A DNA stretch of 64,000 nt, from assembly GCF_037975245.1 (NCBI RefSeq), contig NC_092578.1:1933001-1997000 (forward strand), written 5' to 3'. This document shows, one piece after another, positions 12,525 to 25,478 of this stretch. The stretch's first letter is position 1, and every line of letters begins with the position of its first letter. This DNA comes from Apostichopus japonicus. Lineage: Eukaryota > Echinodermata > Holothuroidea > Aspidochirotida > Stichopodidae. Below the pieces are notes generated by a model. The model did no database searches and was not told where the DNA came from. It saw nothing but the letters and a program-made list of their open reading frames with translations. The position numbers and the translations under genes are program-made.

Positions 12525-15500
12525 TAACTTGGCCAATTCATTCTTTGTTCACCAAACTAAGACAAATAATTCACGAATGCAGTATCATATATAGCCGTGT
12601 AGACACTACTGTCACAAGTATTTAGCATTCATTTCTTCTTCTCATTCATCAATCACGAAAACAAAGACAGTTTTGAAAACGTAAATAAAATGAACTAATC
12701 GTGAACGAATCGCAATACTATACTTTGTAGCTATAGAAGAGTATATATAGCACACCATGATCACTCACCTGTAAATATGAATAAAAGTCAAATGTCATTT
12801 GAGACGATTTATCGTTATTTTCTCACCAATCCAAGAGGCCCGATGAATTGCTCGTTGCCGGGCAGTCATGTTTATTATCAACCACGTGACAATTTGTCAA
12901 TATATTTGTAACATCTGATGAAAAGTGTGCTGAACTTTGTGTTGTGTACAAGAATGAAAATAAAACCGTCACGGCACGGGGTGGTTAACGAATATTTTCT
13001 CTCTTTTGTTAAAATAAAAACATTGAGGAATTCAAAGTAAATTACGGTATAGTTAGTTGTCGTAATGGAAGTGGATATATGGTACAATATGCACAGCATA
13101 GATAAATGGGGAAAATATGTGACATGTTCCATGTGACGTAATTCATTGATAAAATCTTCTTCAAGGTAAACAGTTAGCGTCTGACGAAGAACCTGCTAAG
13201 ATTGAAACCTCAGGCCTTTTTACTTTCATATATTTTACTTATGGAGGCTTTTCACAGTAGCTATAAGCTGTTTGTTGACATGTTTTCTGTCTTGATAGTC
13301 ATGTGTGTTCTCAGTAGGTCCTTGCACTTGTGACATTAGGTGTGCATTTCCTTACACCGCAAAACGCGGTTACCCCACCGTATACCGAAATAAATAAACT
13401 AATTGGCATCGTGAGTCACGGACAAAATAGTGATTCGTTGCTGAGAAGGGTGGGGCTGGGTTATGCCCTAGCAGCATGTGTGCATTGATTGCAGGCAAAA
13501 CAGTGTGACGATTCGACGGTATCTGCATCTATTCCACAAATCATTTAGAACTATTCAAGTCGATTCAACATATCAATTGCACATTCTCAAGAAAACCGTA
13601 GATGATGCTAGCACGAAAATTGAAACTCGTGCTTACCCCCAGACAGACTTATCTCTGATAGACCAGAAAATAAATTGAAATTAATAAAGTTTTAATTCGC
13701 TGATGTAACCTGCAGTAACGTCGTATTTAAAGTCAAGAAAACCCATCATCAAAAAGAACGAGATATTTTAGAAGACGCCGTCTCCGTTATTGTTCTTGGA
13801 ACTCGGCATGGTTTGATATGAACAGCCTGTGGTGTTTGCATCCCTTGACCTGTTATTCGGAACGGCATCACACATGTGCACAGTTTGAGTCAAAGAAATA
13901 TTTTAGTGTCGGCGAACATAACATTGCGTATATAACTTACTTCATGCGTATATTTTCTATATATACTTGACATTTCATTTATAGTGACCGGTGTATATCC
14001 TAATCAATTCGGGGGTGGGTGGTGGGGTGGTGGGGGGGCGGAGGGACTTGTCCTTATACGATCGTATAAGCACAATATTGTTCGAGGAGGCTGACAACGT
14101 TACCGAACACAGATAGATGGAACATTATCTGAGCCCCCCCCCCCCAACCACCATCACATCCTGTCTTCACACCCAAACCCCTTTACCATACTCCCCTCCC
14201 CCCTATATGTCTCGTAAACAACGTAAATTAGAATTTAATAAATTATGTATCTGCAGAATCATATTTTATTCTTCTACGGTTTGTCAGAGGCGGCTACATC
14301 GGATTTTTTTTATATTTCTAGCTTGGGATTTCACCTCCCTCTCGAAAAAGGTCACCATTACATTTTGAACTGAACGAAGCAACGCAAAAGAAGAAATAAA
14401 TGTATATATAACGAAACATGACATTATTATCCTGAGACAATCACAATAAGATTGATTATTTTGATATGATCTAGCATTCCAATACAGCGAACCATTTTGC
14501 CCGGCTACATAATGTAAATTAACCAAATTTCTGTTAAAGTTTGCTTATAACGCAAATAAAACATCACGTTCAATAACATTCTTTATGCCGCACTACCTTC
14601 ACAACGATCTGATGACGTAAGCAAAATTCGCCTAACTGAATGTTTACAACTTCTCATAATTGCATGTTCTACAATGTTGAAGCAATTGTAATTCATAGAT
14701 ACGTCCTTCAATATCGCCGTTAGCAACGTACATCATACAAGATCGAGTGTTTGCCTACCACTTCATCTGTTACTGCTAACATTGGCCTATACCGTCACTA
14801 AAAATGTAAAGAAATGTTATGGGGCCAAAGTTTCCACAACCTTTCTATCCCTTGTATTTATATAATCTTTTATAATACTAATGTTATAATAAATTAGGAA
14901 TTGTTCCGGAAAGATTCCTACGTAGTTTATGAAGTTGAGTTATAAGGGTAGCGTGTTTATACTCATCAAAAACTAACGACCTGCTGAGACCTATAGGCAA
15001 TTCAGCCTCTACAAATCAAGAACCGTAACACACGTTTGAACAAAATGCAATAAACATCAAGCAGGTGCTCGATAACAACACATAAGGTATATCGTGATGT
15101 AATTTATGTACTTTTTAATATAGTTGCATCATAAAAGAGTGTCTCAATAACAAATTAGGTTCGTTTTCTTTTCCGTTTCTTTTTTTTCAACTAGATATGC
15201 TGCATGGTAACACGCATTCTTCCATTAGAACCATGTGGTAAAACGTAAATTTACCTTGTAGGAATATGGATGTACCCTCTGTCACCCCCCCTCTACTACC
15301 CCCCCCCCCATCACAAACAAGTTATTGCTTGTCCTATGACGCTCACTACATGCATATAATGTGCGCAAGAGGGAAGCAACTGTGTCCAAAGAAAGGGAAG
15401 AAAAATCAATCTTGCCTATAGGACGTTTAATGACATGTTCAACGTTTAGCGAAAGACATCACCCCAGAAGCCAAAGAGGTAAATAATATAGACATAAATA

Positions 15501-18258
15501 AAAGTAATATTTTATCAAATTCTACCTGAGGGCAAATGAAATTCAATTTAAGAACATTGACCCAGAAGCCAAATTTTAGATCACGAAATTCTTTCTCTGT
15601 GTTAAAAATTATTAAAGTAAACTATATATAGATCAAGTTTGGGTAGGATACTTTCTAGAATTCACTCGGAGGTGGAGACTGAAATAATTCTTTGAAAGAG
15701 TAACAAAGAGTGAATTGTCCCTCGAATTTAGGGAGTAAAGACACATGATTCGTATTACAAAGGACAACAAGAGAAATATACACACAAAAACACTGTTATT
15801 ATTTAAAACAATGACATAACTGTTATTTCAATCATGACTTCCTCTTTATGTGCAACATTTAATGCATAATTTCCACATGACAGCATCAGGATTGTGACGT
15901 CATCATCACTTAGATCATGAGAAAATAACCATGGAGACCATATCGCTTGCATTGAGTGCAGTGAAGGAAACCATACAATGAGACACATGCATTCTGTAAC
16001 ATCAAAACATTTTGCCGTCCCAGGCCGCTATAGGTAGCAGACAAAAATCGCGCCTAATTTCACGAGGCAACTGTGATGTAGCCGATGTCTGCCATATTTT
16101 ATTACTGACAAGCAACCTCATGTATATGCATGTGAAATGTCATGTGTTTCGCGTGAATAATTGTTGTTACATATATTGAAAAGAGCGTTTTGTATAAAGA
16201 TTTTGTGGCATCAACTTGAAGTTTGCCACATGTAGGTCTTGCCATATAGTGAGAAGGGTAAAACGTTTTGCCTTAAAGGAATCAATTAGTTGAATGGGCA
16301 ACCTTCGCCCTCCGAGAGCAATGAAAGTTTGACATCTACCTGATTCTTAGTTCTGCGCAAACCCTTCTTTCCGGTATAAATATAAGGCAATAATGTGACC
16401 CCTTCGATTATTGTCACCACTGCTCAAAATGGTATCACCAAATGACATAACATCCAAAATGCTGCAAAATGATTCTTGAAGATTTTAATTTCCAACGGAA
16501 AAACCGTCCCTATTGTAACAAGCGACCTGTGGTAAACATACCAGTCACGTGACAAATTGCTTTTGCCACTAACTCACTTTCTTGATATTAGCTTATTCTA
16601 ATTTAGATACAATGTTCAAGAAAGTAATATAACAGAGTCCATAGAATAAGCAACTTAAAAATAAAAACTTAAATATTCATCTTTATCAACAAATCTTAAA
16701 AACAGACTTTTCAATTATTGATAAGAATGGCGATGATATTTGTTCAGGTTTCTTGGCAGTGTAAAATTCTACACACCTTCTCGTAATTACAAGACGAGAT
16801 TAAAGAAGAATTTTCTTGATGGTTGCTAGGTATTATGACGTCATGTATGCACACGCCACTTAAATGCTTGTGATAATTCTCTCGGTTACGTTCGTTTGAA
16901 GATTTTCATCAATTCTGTTTAAGTAGTATTTTCAGTTTTCGTCGGCATATTTACCAAACTGACCTAGCATTTCTAAAAAAAGATTACAATTGATCAAATT
17001 CATTGCAGGTTTTATTTGATGAAGGTTCGCTCTTGAGTAAGGAATGAATGAAATTCAAAAAGCAAAAAAAAAATAAGTAGGAAATATGGAAAGCAAACCT
17101 TTTACCGGTAATTCATTGTTTGAAATTAGACTTGAATAGTCAAGCTAATGAATGAATTATATTTTTAAGGTTTTTTTTTTTCTTTGTGCCTGAAATAACG
17201 AAGAAAATTATATCAAAACTTAAAAAATCTGCATTAAAAAAACAGCCGAAATATTTAATGGTACCCATCTTGAACAAGCTTAACAAATATGACATTATCG
17301 AAATTAACTGTTTCAATTGATTGTTCATACAGATAACTTTTCTTTCGATATGTTCATTACCTTAATTCAACATACTGATTCTTGTCCGTTTGTGCTTTTA
17401 TCATAAATTTCGTTTCGAACTAGCTGTGACTAGTTTGCTCTACTCGTTATATGTTGAAGGATCGAGATATTTTCTTTGTATATAATGTTTGATGTAAATT
17501 AAATAGGCAAAGCACGTACGGTTGAGAACAACATTCACTTTTTTAAGCAGATAGCTGTTATATATCAATTTATTTCTACTTTGCGAACACATACATATAC
17601 ATACATACACACAGACATACATATACCTACATAAATATCCACAAGCATAATTTTTTAAATTTCGAATGAAATATCTTCAGTTGTCTGTACAACGTCAGTC
17701 TTGTTCTGTGGAGTGCTACTTGCAACGTCAAAAGGGCCAATTTTCGGGTGTTTAAATCTTTCGGTATTCTGCTTTAAAATGCTCTCAGTACTCTGAGATA
17801 CTACAATATAGCCAGTGACGACATGTTCATGAATAATTTCAACAGCAATAATAGAGAGGTTATGAGAGTAATAAGAACTTATTGTCAAGTTATAGTTTTA
17901 ATTTCTCCTCATAACTTATTCCCATCGACCGCTCTTATGTACGACAACATGTCACAAATCTCTGCGTTGTCACACTACACTGGCATATTTGATGAGAGGC
18001 CCTGGAATAGATATAACGCAAGTTACTTCTGACTTGTTTTGGTTTGTAACAGAATTAGTTTCAAGTATAGTTTTCGTGATCTTTCCGTCAGAAGAGGCCA
18101 ATGATTTTGGATCTGTGGCATAAACTTACTAACTTGAAAGATTTCGAAGCCGGCAATATGTGGCAATTAATTTTACGTCTAGTCAACGGAAGATTTAATA
18201 TGAGGTACATGCAACCTGTAGATTCGAAGTTTCCTAATTTGTCTGGAATGTTTGTTCA
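12522..18258. other. Long non-coding stretch, small simple repeats
   Basis: At 13176-13210 (+) a CTGACGAAG ... TTGAAAC arrangement echoes the motif at 9178-9203 but without a stem. Poly-G/poly-C blocks lie at 14010-14042, 14134-14144 and 15287-15310. An (ACAT)n-like patch is at 17585-17635. A minus-strand frame at 17655-17888 ends in a protein-like tail (see findings) but is unsupported. No gene is called. Confidence 0.4.
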
Positions 18259-18314
18259 ATTGTTTTAATTGCTAAAAGAGGCCCAGATTGTTTTAATTGC
18301 CCAAAAGGGGCCCA
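18259..18314. repeat. 28-bp tandem duplication
   Basis: Two units beginning ATTGTTTTAATTGC, at 18259 and 18287, followed by AAAAG-GGCCCA in both. They differ at four or five positions. Confidence 0.7.
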
Positions 18315-18475
18315 AAACTAAGCATAAAAGTAAGAGAAACAGCTTCAGGAATTTCTGCATGGGGAAATATTCTTCTTACGATGGTTTTGTGCCTTAGCTT
18401 TCTGTGACTCTTGTGTATATCGATTTATCGATACTGAATTCAAACAAACATGTAATCGCTTGATATCTTGAAATA

Positions 18476-18810
18476 ACCTTGTTTATACCCAGATACAGGT
18501 ATATAGTTGTTAAATAGTTGGCAATATCCATACAGATGAAACTTCGGTAATGATATGTAAACAAATTGATACGTACGTGATGTCTTAATAGGAAGATGTG
18601 TATACTCAAATATAGGTATATAGCTGTTAATTAGTTCACAATATCCATATACATGACACATCGGTAGCGGATATTTAAATTTACAAGTACATCTCCCTCT
18701 CAAGATATCAAGTTCGGAGGAAGATGTTTGTACCCAAATATAGGTGCACAGCCGTTGACAGTGTGGCAATATCATTAACGCTTCATATAAATGACACATA
18801 TTATAAAGTA
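18476..18810. repeat. Degenerate tandem repeat, about 120-bp period, nearly 3 units
   Basis: The word TACCCAGATACAGGTATATAG at 18485 recurs as TACTCAAATATAGGTATATAG at 18603 and TACCCAAATATAGGTGCACAG at 18731. Each is followed about 25 bp later by CAATATC and then by an ATGA-AC-T-GGTA block. The periodicity creates a 119-codon minus-strand open frame with repeated Tyr-Gly-Tyr-Cys blocks, which I treat as a by-product. Confidence 0.75.
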
Positions 18811-19680
18811 ATATAACGACTTTATAAGTGCGTGTCTTGAGTGGTACATATTAATGATTATTGTATTTTTCAAAAAGACGTGCAGTTGCTATAGCGACTG
18901 AACTTACTGAAAAAGTGAAAAAGTTAGTAATGATAATAATGATAACATATGTAGGTCTATTTATCTTTAAAAGTAGTGTTTAATTATTAATATTGAAAGC
19001 TATTAACGTTGTTCATTTTGCCAATGAATTATTAATGTCTTACCAAGAAAGCGAACATTTACTATGCGCGACTCTCATCTTTGTATTTTAATTTGCTACA
19101 AACAAAAATATGTTTTCTTCGTGATGTTTTTAGATCTCCATAGAAACCAAAGTCAATTAATTTCAAAGGTTATCAATATTATTGGTTTCATCACTCTAAG
19201 TTTGAGACTTGTAGAAGTCTACGAACGATGAAAACTAACACTTCCCATTGGTTAGTTTGAAAGCCGACGACATAAATCTTCGTCATTGCCATGACTGTCT
19301 TCCTTGATATTAATGGCGGCAAGAATACCGTCTTCCTATTGGTTCTCCAATATAGTCTGCTATGCATAACGCGATATGATTACTTGTGTTAGTAACATTT
19401 AATATTTGGTTTGACAGATAAAGAAGTAAACCGAAAATAAGAACATTGGAAGTAAATTTTGCTCGGAAAAAATCCACGATGCAGATTTACAAATCTCAAT
19501 TGAAAATCTTATTCGTAATGAATTGAAAAAGATGGATACAACTACTTTTTCCTCGTTTCCAAAACTTGAACAAAATGTCATTTGTTTACGAGTGGTATCG
19601 ATTCTCGTCCTTTTAGCTAAGATCATTTTTTGTAGCATTATGTTCCCCTTGTAGGGGAATCGTGATACACACCTGACGAT
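18811..19680. other. Non-coding AT-rich stretch
   Basis: Nothing recognised. The minus-strand frame at 19399-19686 has no motif and overlaps no splice signal that stands out. Confidence 0.4.
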
Positions 19681-19770
19681 GATCACACAGTCACAGTCTC
19701 GAGACTAGGGGACTGCTGGGATCAGTCGATTCGTTGTTAGGATTTTCGTGCCCAGGTTCTTTCTTGGGTG
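19681..19770 (-). repeat. Dispersed repeat family, copy 2 (inverted)
   Basis: Reversed, it reads CACCCAAGAAAGAACCTGGG, then CACGAAAATC, then CAGTCCCCTAG, then CTCGAGACTGTGACTGTGTG. This is the best preserved copy of the family found also at 2440, 40945 and 51385. Confidence 0.6.
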
Positions 19771-19965
19771 ACTTTTCTTAAAAAGTGTTGCGACCTTTCT
19801 ACGTATAATACTTTCACCCTATGCAGTAAGTAACCGGACCGCAACACTGAGGAGAGGGAACAGTCAGTGAGGAGGAACGTATACATTTAGAATCAGTGTA
19901 TACTTATTCCTGGGTAGGGATGCATGGCCGGAAAAAGTAGACTTTGGAAAGTGACAAGAGGGGGT

Positions 19966-20023
19966 CGAGGGGGGGGGGGTGACGTATGATTATCTCCTAG
20001 ACCCGAACGCCCCCCCCCCCCAC
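19966..20023. repeat. Poly-G and poly-C tracts facing each other
   Basis: A run of about 12 G and a run of about 13 C lie some 30 bp apart and could pair as a hairpin. They may mark the remains of a hAT-like element, because similar runs flank the better preserved elements here. Confidence 0.6.
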
Positions 20024-21492
20024 GTCATTGGATCTAAGTATATGTTTTTTAACCTTGAGAATTTTGCTTTTGACACCTTGAGAATATTTTTTATTTTAAC
20101 TGTCATCATCAATTATAGGTAAGATCTACCGCACTACTAAATAGAATTGATACTGAACCTTGGCTATTTTGCATATAAGGATCTGGGCTGGAGTATATGT
20201 CCTTACTTGCTACTAGTTTATGCCGCGGTTAAATAACCAATTGGGTGGCTAACAGAAAAAGGTCGATATTGTTTTGAAAGGCTAAACGACTTCAAGAAAG
20301 ATTAAAAACTCTCCCCCCATAACATGAAATCTTCGAGTGATTATTTTACTTAGTCTGTAAACGAATTTAACAGCATCTGTGAGACTTAAAATAGTTAACT
20401 ACGTAATAACCTGAAATCTCCTTTTTACCCGTTTTCTGTTCTTCTTTCATTAAAACTTGTCTTAATAGTCTTTAGAAATGCATATATGCGCCAGCTTTTC
20501 TTAAAATGATTAAATCTTGACGTCATCCTATATATACTGCGAAGAAACATTTGAAACGACTCTGTGTGGTTATTTGATTACTATTGTCTTATCTTGACTA
20601 TGACGTAGGAAGTTCATGTTTTAATTAATTCAGGTAATAAATATAAGTGAAGAGAACAAAATTCACGGGAAAAGAAACTGCACCGTTCGTCGGAAAGTAA
20701 AGACAAAAAAGCACAGTTCAATTGAGCTTATTTAAATCTATATAACGTATACTTTAAAAGTATAGCTTTTTGATAGCTTGCTCTTCACACCTCGATCCGT
20801 TCCTTGGCGGTAATGCCAGTAGGCTAACACAATTGAACTGAAATTCACGGTCCAAATTCTACTGCAAACTCCATTTACGCAGTCGCCGTTACAAATACTT
20901 AGGAATTGAAGAGAAAATAACCAAAACGAACGTTATAATGGTTTCCTGGAATTGATGACACAACTAACACAGAAGAGTAAGTTCCTGCAAGTATCTTGTT
21001 ATCTTTCTTTATCTGGGAGTAAAAGGTCCCTCGCTCTCATGCATGACACTTCGAAAAGGAAATACTCAGCAGAGAAGCAGGCATGAAAGTGCACCTTGAA
21101 GGCAAAACAACAACAAAAAGAGAGAAAAAAAGGGGAAATAGGTCAAATAATGAACGAGAGTAAGCACTGTTGAAGATACATACAAGTATGTTTGGGGTGG
21201 CATCTCTTCCATTTATGACCACTATAGAATTTATTTTCACTGCAGTATGATAAAGTCAAATTGAAAGGCCGAAAAAAAAGACATTGATTTCCATAATTAC
21301 GAACTTTTCAAAATGTGAAGTAACTAACTGTTATACAATTAGATTAACCTTAGCAATATAACTTTTTATCAAGCGTTTATGGTGTTTTCGTTACTAATTC
21401 AGACACCTTTTTTGGTTTGCTATGTCTTTGGCCTCTTTCCATGAAATTGTAATATGATTTTCTATAATGTAACACCCGATTCTCATGGCTTG
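20024..21492. other. Non-coding stretch
   Basis: No bounded repeat or gene. The minus-strand frame at 21037-21240 is Ser/Leu/Phe-rich from an A-rich strand and shows no family motif. Confidence 0.4.
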
Positions 21493-21508
21493 ACCAGTTT
21501 AAACTGGT
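21493..21508. repeat. 16-bp perfect palindrome
   Basis: ACCAGTTTAAACTGGT is fully self-complementary and lies 16 bp outside the left arm of the inverted-repeat element that follows. The word CAGTTTAAACTG is close to the CAGT-T-AAACTGA words of both arms. Confidence 0.85.
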
Positions 21509-21523
21509 AAAGGTGAGTATACT

Positions 21524-21939
21524 CGTTAATCAGTTAAAACTGATAAACTGTGTTATAATTTCTTAACATGTGTTACATTTATGACCAGTTGCTACTGAGA
21601 AGGACCTAAAAACAGAAATTACTAAACACACAATCATATGCGTATAATGATTGACTGAACTAACCATACTACTCTAAAGGATTCGCCAATAATTTCGTCC
21701 ACATTTTAATAGAAAGTGGATGACACTTGACTGCAAAACGCTTAAGATCTGCAGCACCACTACAATTGGTATACTGACTAGTCAAACATAGGGACAGTTG
21801 TTTAGACTCCTAAACCAGACATTAGTTGAAACAGCCGTTCAGTAATTCGTCTGTTAGTACTTTTTCCAGAGTAGCATCTGCTGACAGGTCTAACATGTGT
21901 TACGGTGTTATAACACACTTCAGTTTATACTGATTAACG
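21524..21939. mobile_element. 416-bp MITE-like inverted-repeat element
   Basis: The left arm begins CGTTAATCAGTTAAAACTGA and continues to GTGTTATAA at 21557. The right arm, reversed, begins CGTTAATCAGTATAAACTGA and continues to GTGTTATAA, so about 30 bp match with few differences. The word TAACATGTGTTAC also occurs just inside both arms in direct orientation. No coding capacity and no clear target duplication are visible, so the superfamily is open. Confidence 0.6.
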
Positions 21940-21996
21940 GTTGTCTCTTATTCACAGTAAACATATTGATCAAGCCTTGTACATTGGGTGAATGTA

Positions 21997-22243
21997 TGTG
22001 TGTATGTATATATGTATGTTAGATCCTCCTGCAGGAACTCGCGAAGAAACCATCATTGGCTAATTAAAGCCGCAAGCTGACCGAAGTCAGTCTCTTAGAT
22101 TCAAATTTAACGTCCCTGATTATTAATTGTTAATTGTCAACAACTCTGTAACTGGACGATATATATTAATCTTGGAGTGACTCGAACTCGGGACCTTATG
22201 ATTGAAAGGCACCGGCGTTAACCACTATGCTAACACTCCTAAA
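21997..22243 (-). mobile_element. tRNA-derived SINE
   Basis: Reading the minus strand from 22239, GGAGTGTTAGCATAGTGGTT gives an A-box region and GGTCCCGAGTTCGAGTC gives a B box. GGAGTG and CACTCC pair as an acceptor-stem remnant. The tRNA-like head is only 66 bp and its anticodon stem does not pair, so it is not a functional tRNA gene. A body of about 170 bp and an (ACAT)n-type tail ending near 21997 follow. GAATGTA borders both ends (22244-22250 and 21990-21996) and could be the target duplication, although it resembles the tail repeat. Confidence 0.65.
22174..22239 (-). promoter_or_regulatory. Internal Pol III A and B boxes of the SINE head
   Basis: The A-box-like TAGCATAGTGG and B-box-like GGTTCGAGTC variant (GAGTTCGAGTC) are separated by about 35 bp, as in tRNA promoters. 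They would drive Pol III transcription on the minus strand if intact. Confidence 0.5.
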
Positions 22244-22250
22244 GAATGTA

Positions 22251-24239
22251 AAGGTTCCGCAGTAAAACAGTGGACTCGTCAATGCTAAAGCCACTATGAT
22301 AATTCTTTGACGCCTTCGGGAAAAGAGGTTTCATTGAAAGTCAAAAAGAAAGAGATTGTTAACTAATGCATGCACTTTCGTGGCAGTGTGTAATTGACAA
22401 TTTAATTGCTTGATGTCACTTGAATATCAGATGAGGCATGGTAATGTCAGAGCAAAAATAGAAAGCCTACGCACGAAGGACATGCTGTTCACTAACACCT
22501 GAAGACTCGGCGAATAGCTCTGACTCCTACAACTTGTTTGTATTTGTGCTGTTTTTAATTATTCTAAACCACGTGTTACCACATGACTTCTGATACTTGA
22601 GTCTTTGTACAAATAGTGCTGCAAGCACGTGTCTTCCTTCTATATATCTTTTATACTTTCACAACAATAATTATCACAAAGATAAGTAACAATATTCACA
22701 ACGATAAGAGTATAATTTTATTCGTTGTTGCTGTTGTTCTTTTAATCAAGTTTCTCAATGACGTGCAGGCAGATTTTTTTAGTGTTTCCTTCAGCTGTAA
22801 GCCACAAAGTAAATTTGTCTAACTGTGGCTTTTACTTCTGTAAATGAACCTTTTTTTGTGAAAATTAATAAATAAACGAAATATTTGAATTTTTCATGCG
22901 GGCCGACAATAGTTGACTGCATGTATATATTGATAGTGTTATATTTTCGTTTGCCTCACATATCATAATTTTCTGAAACCAAATCAAATGCGGTATCTAG
23001 GGCAATACCTATAACATTGTCTTTCACGCATTAATTAGAATGTTTTTTCTTGCAGGTTAAATTAATTTTCGTAATGTGAAACTACAAACAGACTGTATTA
23101 GAAGAACCAACCCCTCCCACCCATCCACCCACCGTGCCCATTTCCTAATTTTCATTACAGTTCCTTCTTTCTATTACCAAAATAGTTAATATATTGGAAA
23201 TACTTTACGAAACGAAAGCCAAATACAAGATACAAACTCAGTCAAGATTATAATTAAACCCAGCTATTGCGAACAATAAATCTTATCGGATATTGAACCT
23301 ATCAAACCAGACGCAATTCTTGTGCAATTCTCTGGTTTTTGTACTGACCTCATTTTGGACTGACTGCTCAATAAAAACTCTCTGACTGTAAGATTACGGG
23401 ATCTGGTAAAATAACAATGAATATTCCCTCTTCGGATTCATTAGATTCATTCAAAATATTACGGAGCTTGGAAATTTCAGTGAATTCTAAAGGCTACGTA
23501 AATTTTTCCCCCTCAATAATGGCAAATTATTGTGTAAGGATGGGAAAGGAAGAAGGCATGGGAAGGGAACGGAAGGGGCGGGGGGGGGCGTAATAGCAAA
23601 GGAGTTGCCCGTTGTGCTCACTACATGTATAATGTACTGTATGATATTATATTTTAATGGTACACAGGGGTTTGGGTTGAGGTGGGGATTGGGATAGTGG
23701 TTGGGAGGTGATCTCCACTTGCCAAACTTCAATGCAGCTGTTTGGAATTTCAATTTGAACTAGAAATCTATACACTACTGGTTACAATTTTACTTCGAAA
23801 TAGAAATACTGTAGTTGCCTAAAATGAAGAAATTGTGATCCGTCATTATCGTTCTTATTTCTTCTAGCTTGTTATTATTATAATTTTTTATTATGACTCA
23901 TCACATGGGAATTTAACGTGAATTTAAACCGACACCGAGGGGCTGAAGTGATATTTTCATGACTTTGATACATTTATACACAGTAATGTGAAAATTTTCA
24001 CTTATACATTTATACAATGATACATTTAAATACACTATAGGTGAACATTCTCATCATAACGGTACTTTGGAGGTGAAGTCGAAGGACGGGTTAAGTGTTC
24101 TTGTTTTCTTCTCTTTATTACCGATCCTCACATATTACCCTATAAAGATTTTCAATTGATACGAAAAAGTGAGCAATATCCAATATAAAAATATTATTAA
24201 GAAAACTCATAATCAAGTTGATACTTATCAGAACTCCGT
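22251..24239. other. Non-coding stretch
   Basis: A C-rich patch at 23109-23142 and a G-rich patch at 23540-23590 are the only low-complexity blocks. The 68-codon frame at 22616-22822 (+) is hydrophobic but has no recognisable family signature. Confidence 0.4.
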
Positions 24240-24247
24240 GTCTCTGC
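24240..24247. repeat. Left 8-bp target-site duplication of hAT element
   Basis: GTCTCTGC immediately precedes the element tip and is repeated exactly at 26469-26476. Confidence 0.85.
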
Positions 24248-24567
24248 CAGCGACGTAGCCAGGAATTTGAAAGGGGGGGGGGGAGCACTTTTTGCGATTG
24301 ATATGGATTTTGAAAGTTGTAGGCACGACTATCTGAGCGAGCGCCACCATCAGTTGGCGCGGAGCGTACAAGAAAATTTTTGGTTTTACAAACCCCCCAG
24401 ATGGCCGGAAACGGCCCTTCCCTAGTGTTCATTCTGGTTCCCTGGCCTCTTGCTAACTTGAGACACCTCATTCAATATCACTTTTAAACCCCCCCCCCAA
24501 AAAAAAACGAGTTAAAATAGTACGTAATTCAATAATACATAATGTATTAAAATTAGCAAGGTATACA

Positions 24568-25461
24568 CAAGGGCGGCGGAAGCACTTTTAATCTGGGGGG
24601 GGGGGGGGGCACCGACGTCAAAGGGCACTTTGCAGAAATTCGATTGGACTGATGCAGCCTGATATTTAGTACCCTTTATAAATCTTATTGTATTATCTTA
24701 TTTGCGTATACACATCACTCCATCAACGCCCCCCCCCCCCCCCGTCGTAGTAGTCTTACTTTTCAACTTCTGATACTTGTAGATACAAAGATAGGCCAGA
24801 AATGTCTTTGATACAACCATAGCCAGTATTTGTCTTTGATACAACTGTAGCTAGTAAATGTTTATCGAAAAGGCTGTTTTGGAACTTGGAACGCCGATCG
24901 TGACAACAACAGGCAACAAAGTGCTGCAGCTCTATACATATAAAGTCTGCTAATCAACGACAGGCTTATTTCACTGTGGAAAGTTCTCAACTGAAATTTT
25001 ATCTGCATAAACGGGTTCTTAAGTAGATGTTAAAAAACTGACAAGATCGTATCCTAGTCTTTTTCGGCGAGTAGAGTATTGAATGAAACGGCACGCGATA
25101 TGAATGACAGCCTAGATGACCGAAGAATAGGTCATCTAATTTAGCCATAATCTTGCTACGTTCATTTCAATAGTTTTTCCTGTCTAGACTCTTAAAATCG
25201 TCCAGCAAGCTTATGGATTTGAATTATGGGTGTTTTAATAAAAAAGGTAACTTGGCCAAAAAGTGTAGGCCCGGGCCTACAGTGCTACATATTGGCTACG
25301 CCCCTGATAGTTCTAAATTAGGATTAGATCTCTTACTGGAATATCGCTGACCTAAAAAGGTGATCAAGAGTACAAGTTTTATGTAGAAAAAGGGCACATT
25401 TTTAACCTGAGGAAAAGTGGGGGGCACTTGCCCCCTGTGTCCCCCGGTTCCGCCGCCCTTG
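24568..25461. mobile_element. Nested inverted-repeat element
   Basis: The tips CAAGGGCGGCGGAA and TTCCGCCGCCCTTG are exact 14-bp inverted repeats. A G run follows the left tip, and GGGGGCACTTGCCCCC precedes the right tip. No target duplication is evident (GGTATACA versus AAGGTTCA). It lies wholly inside the larger hAT element, so it inserted later or was carried along. The right boundary cuts between the two copies of the direct duplication described separately. Confidence 0.65.
24751..25311 (+). repeat. Direct duplication inside the hAT element, copy A
   Basis: It begins TAGTCTTACTTTTCAACTTC and ends GGCTACGCCCCTGAT, itself a hAT-like tip. It is repeated at 25479-25771 with internal deletions. 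It contains the 16-bp perfect palindrome GTAGGCCCGGGCCTAC at 25265-25280. Confidence 0.8.
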
Positions 25462-25478
25462 AAGGTTCATGTACAGAG

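Noticed and set aside
18440-18799. 119-codon minus-strand frame with internal Tyr-Gly-Tyr-Cys repeats
   Set aside because: The repeats come from a degenerate DNA tandem array whose period is not a multiple of three throughout.
22174-22239. Functional tRNA gene on the minus strand
   Set aside because: Only 66 bp, the anticodon stem does not pair, and a SINE-like body and tail follow.
24118-24471. 117-codon minus-strand open frame
   Set aside because: It crosses the left tip and target duplication of the hAT element, so it joins unrelated sequence.
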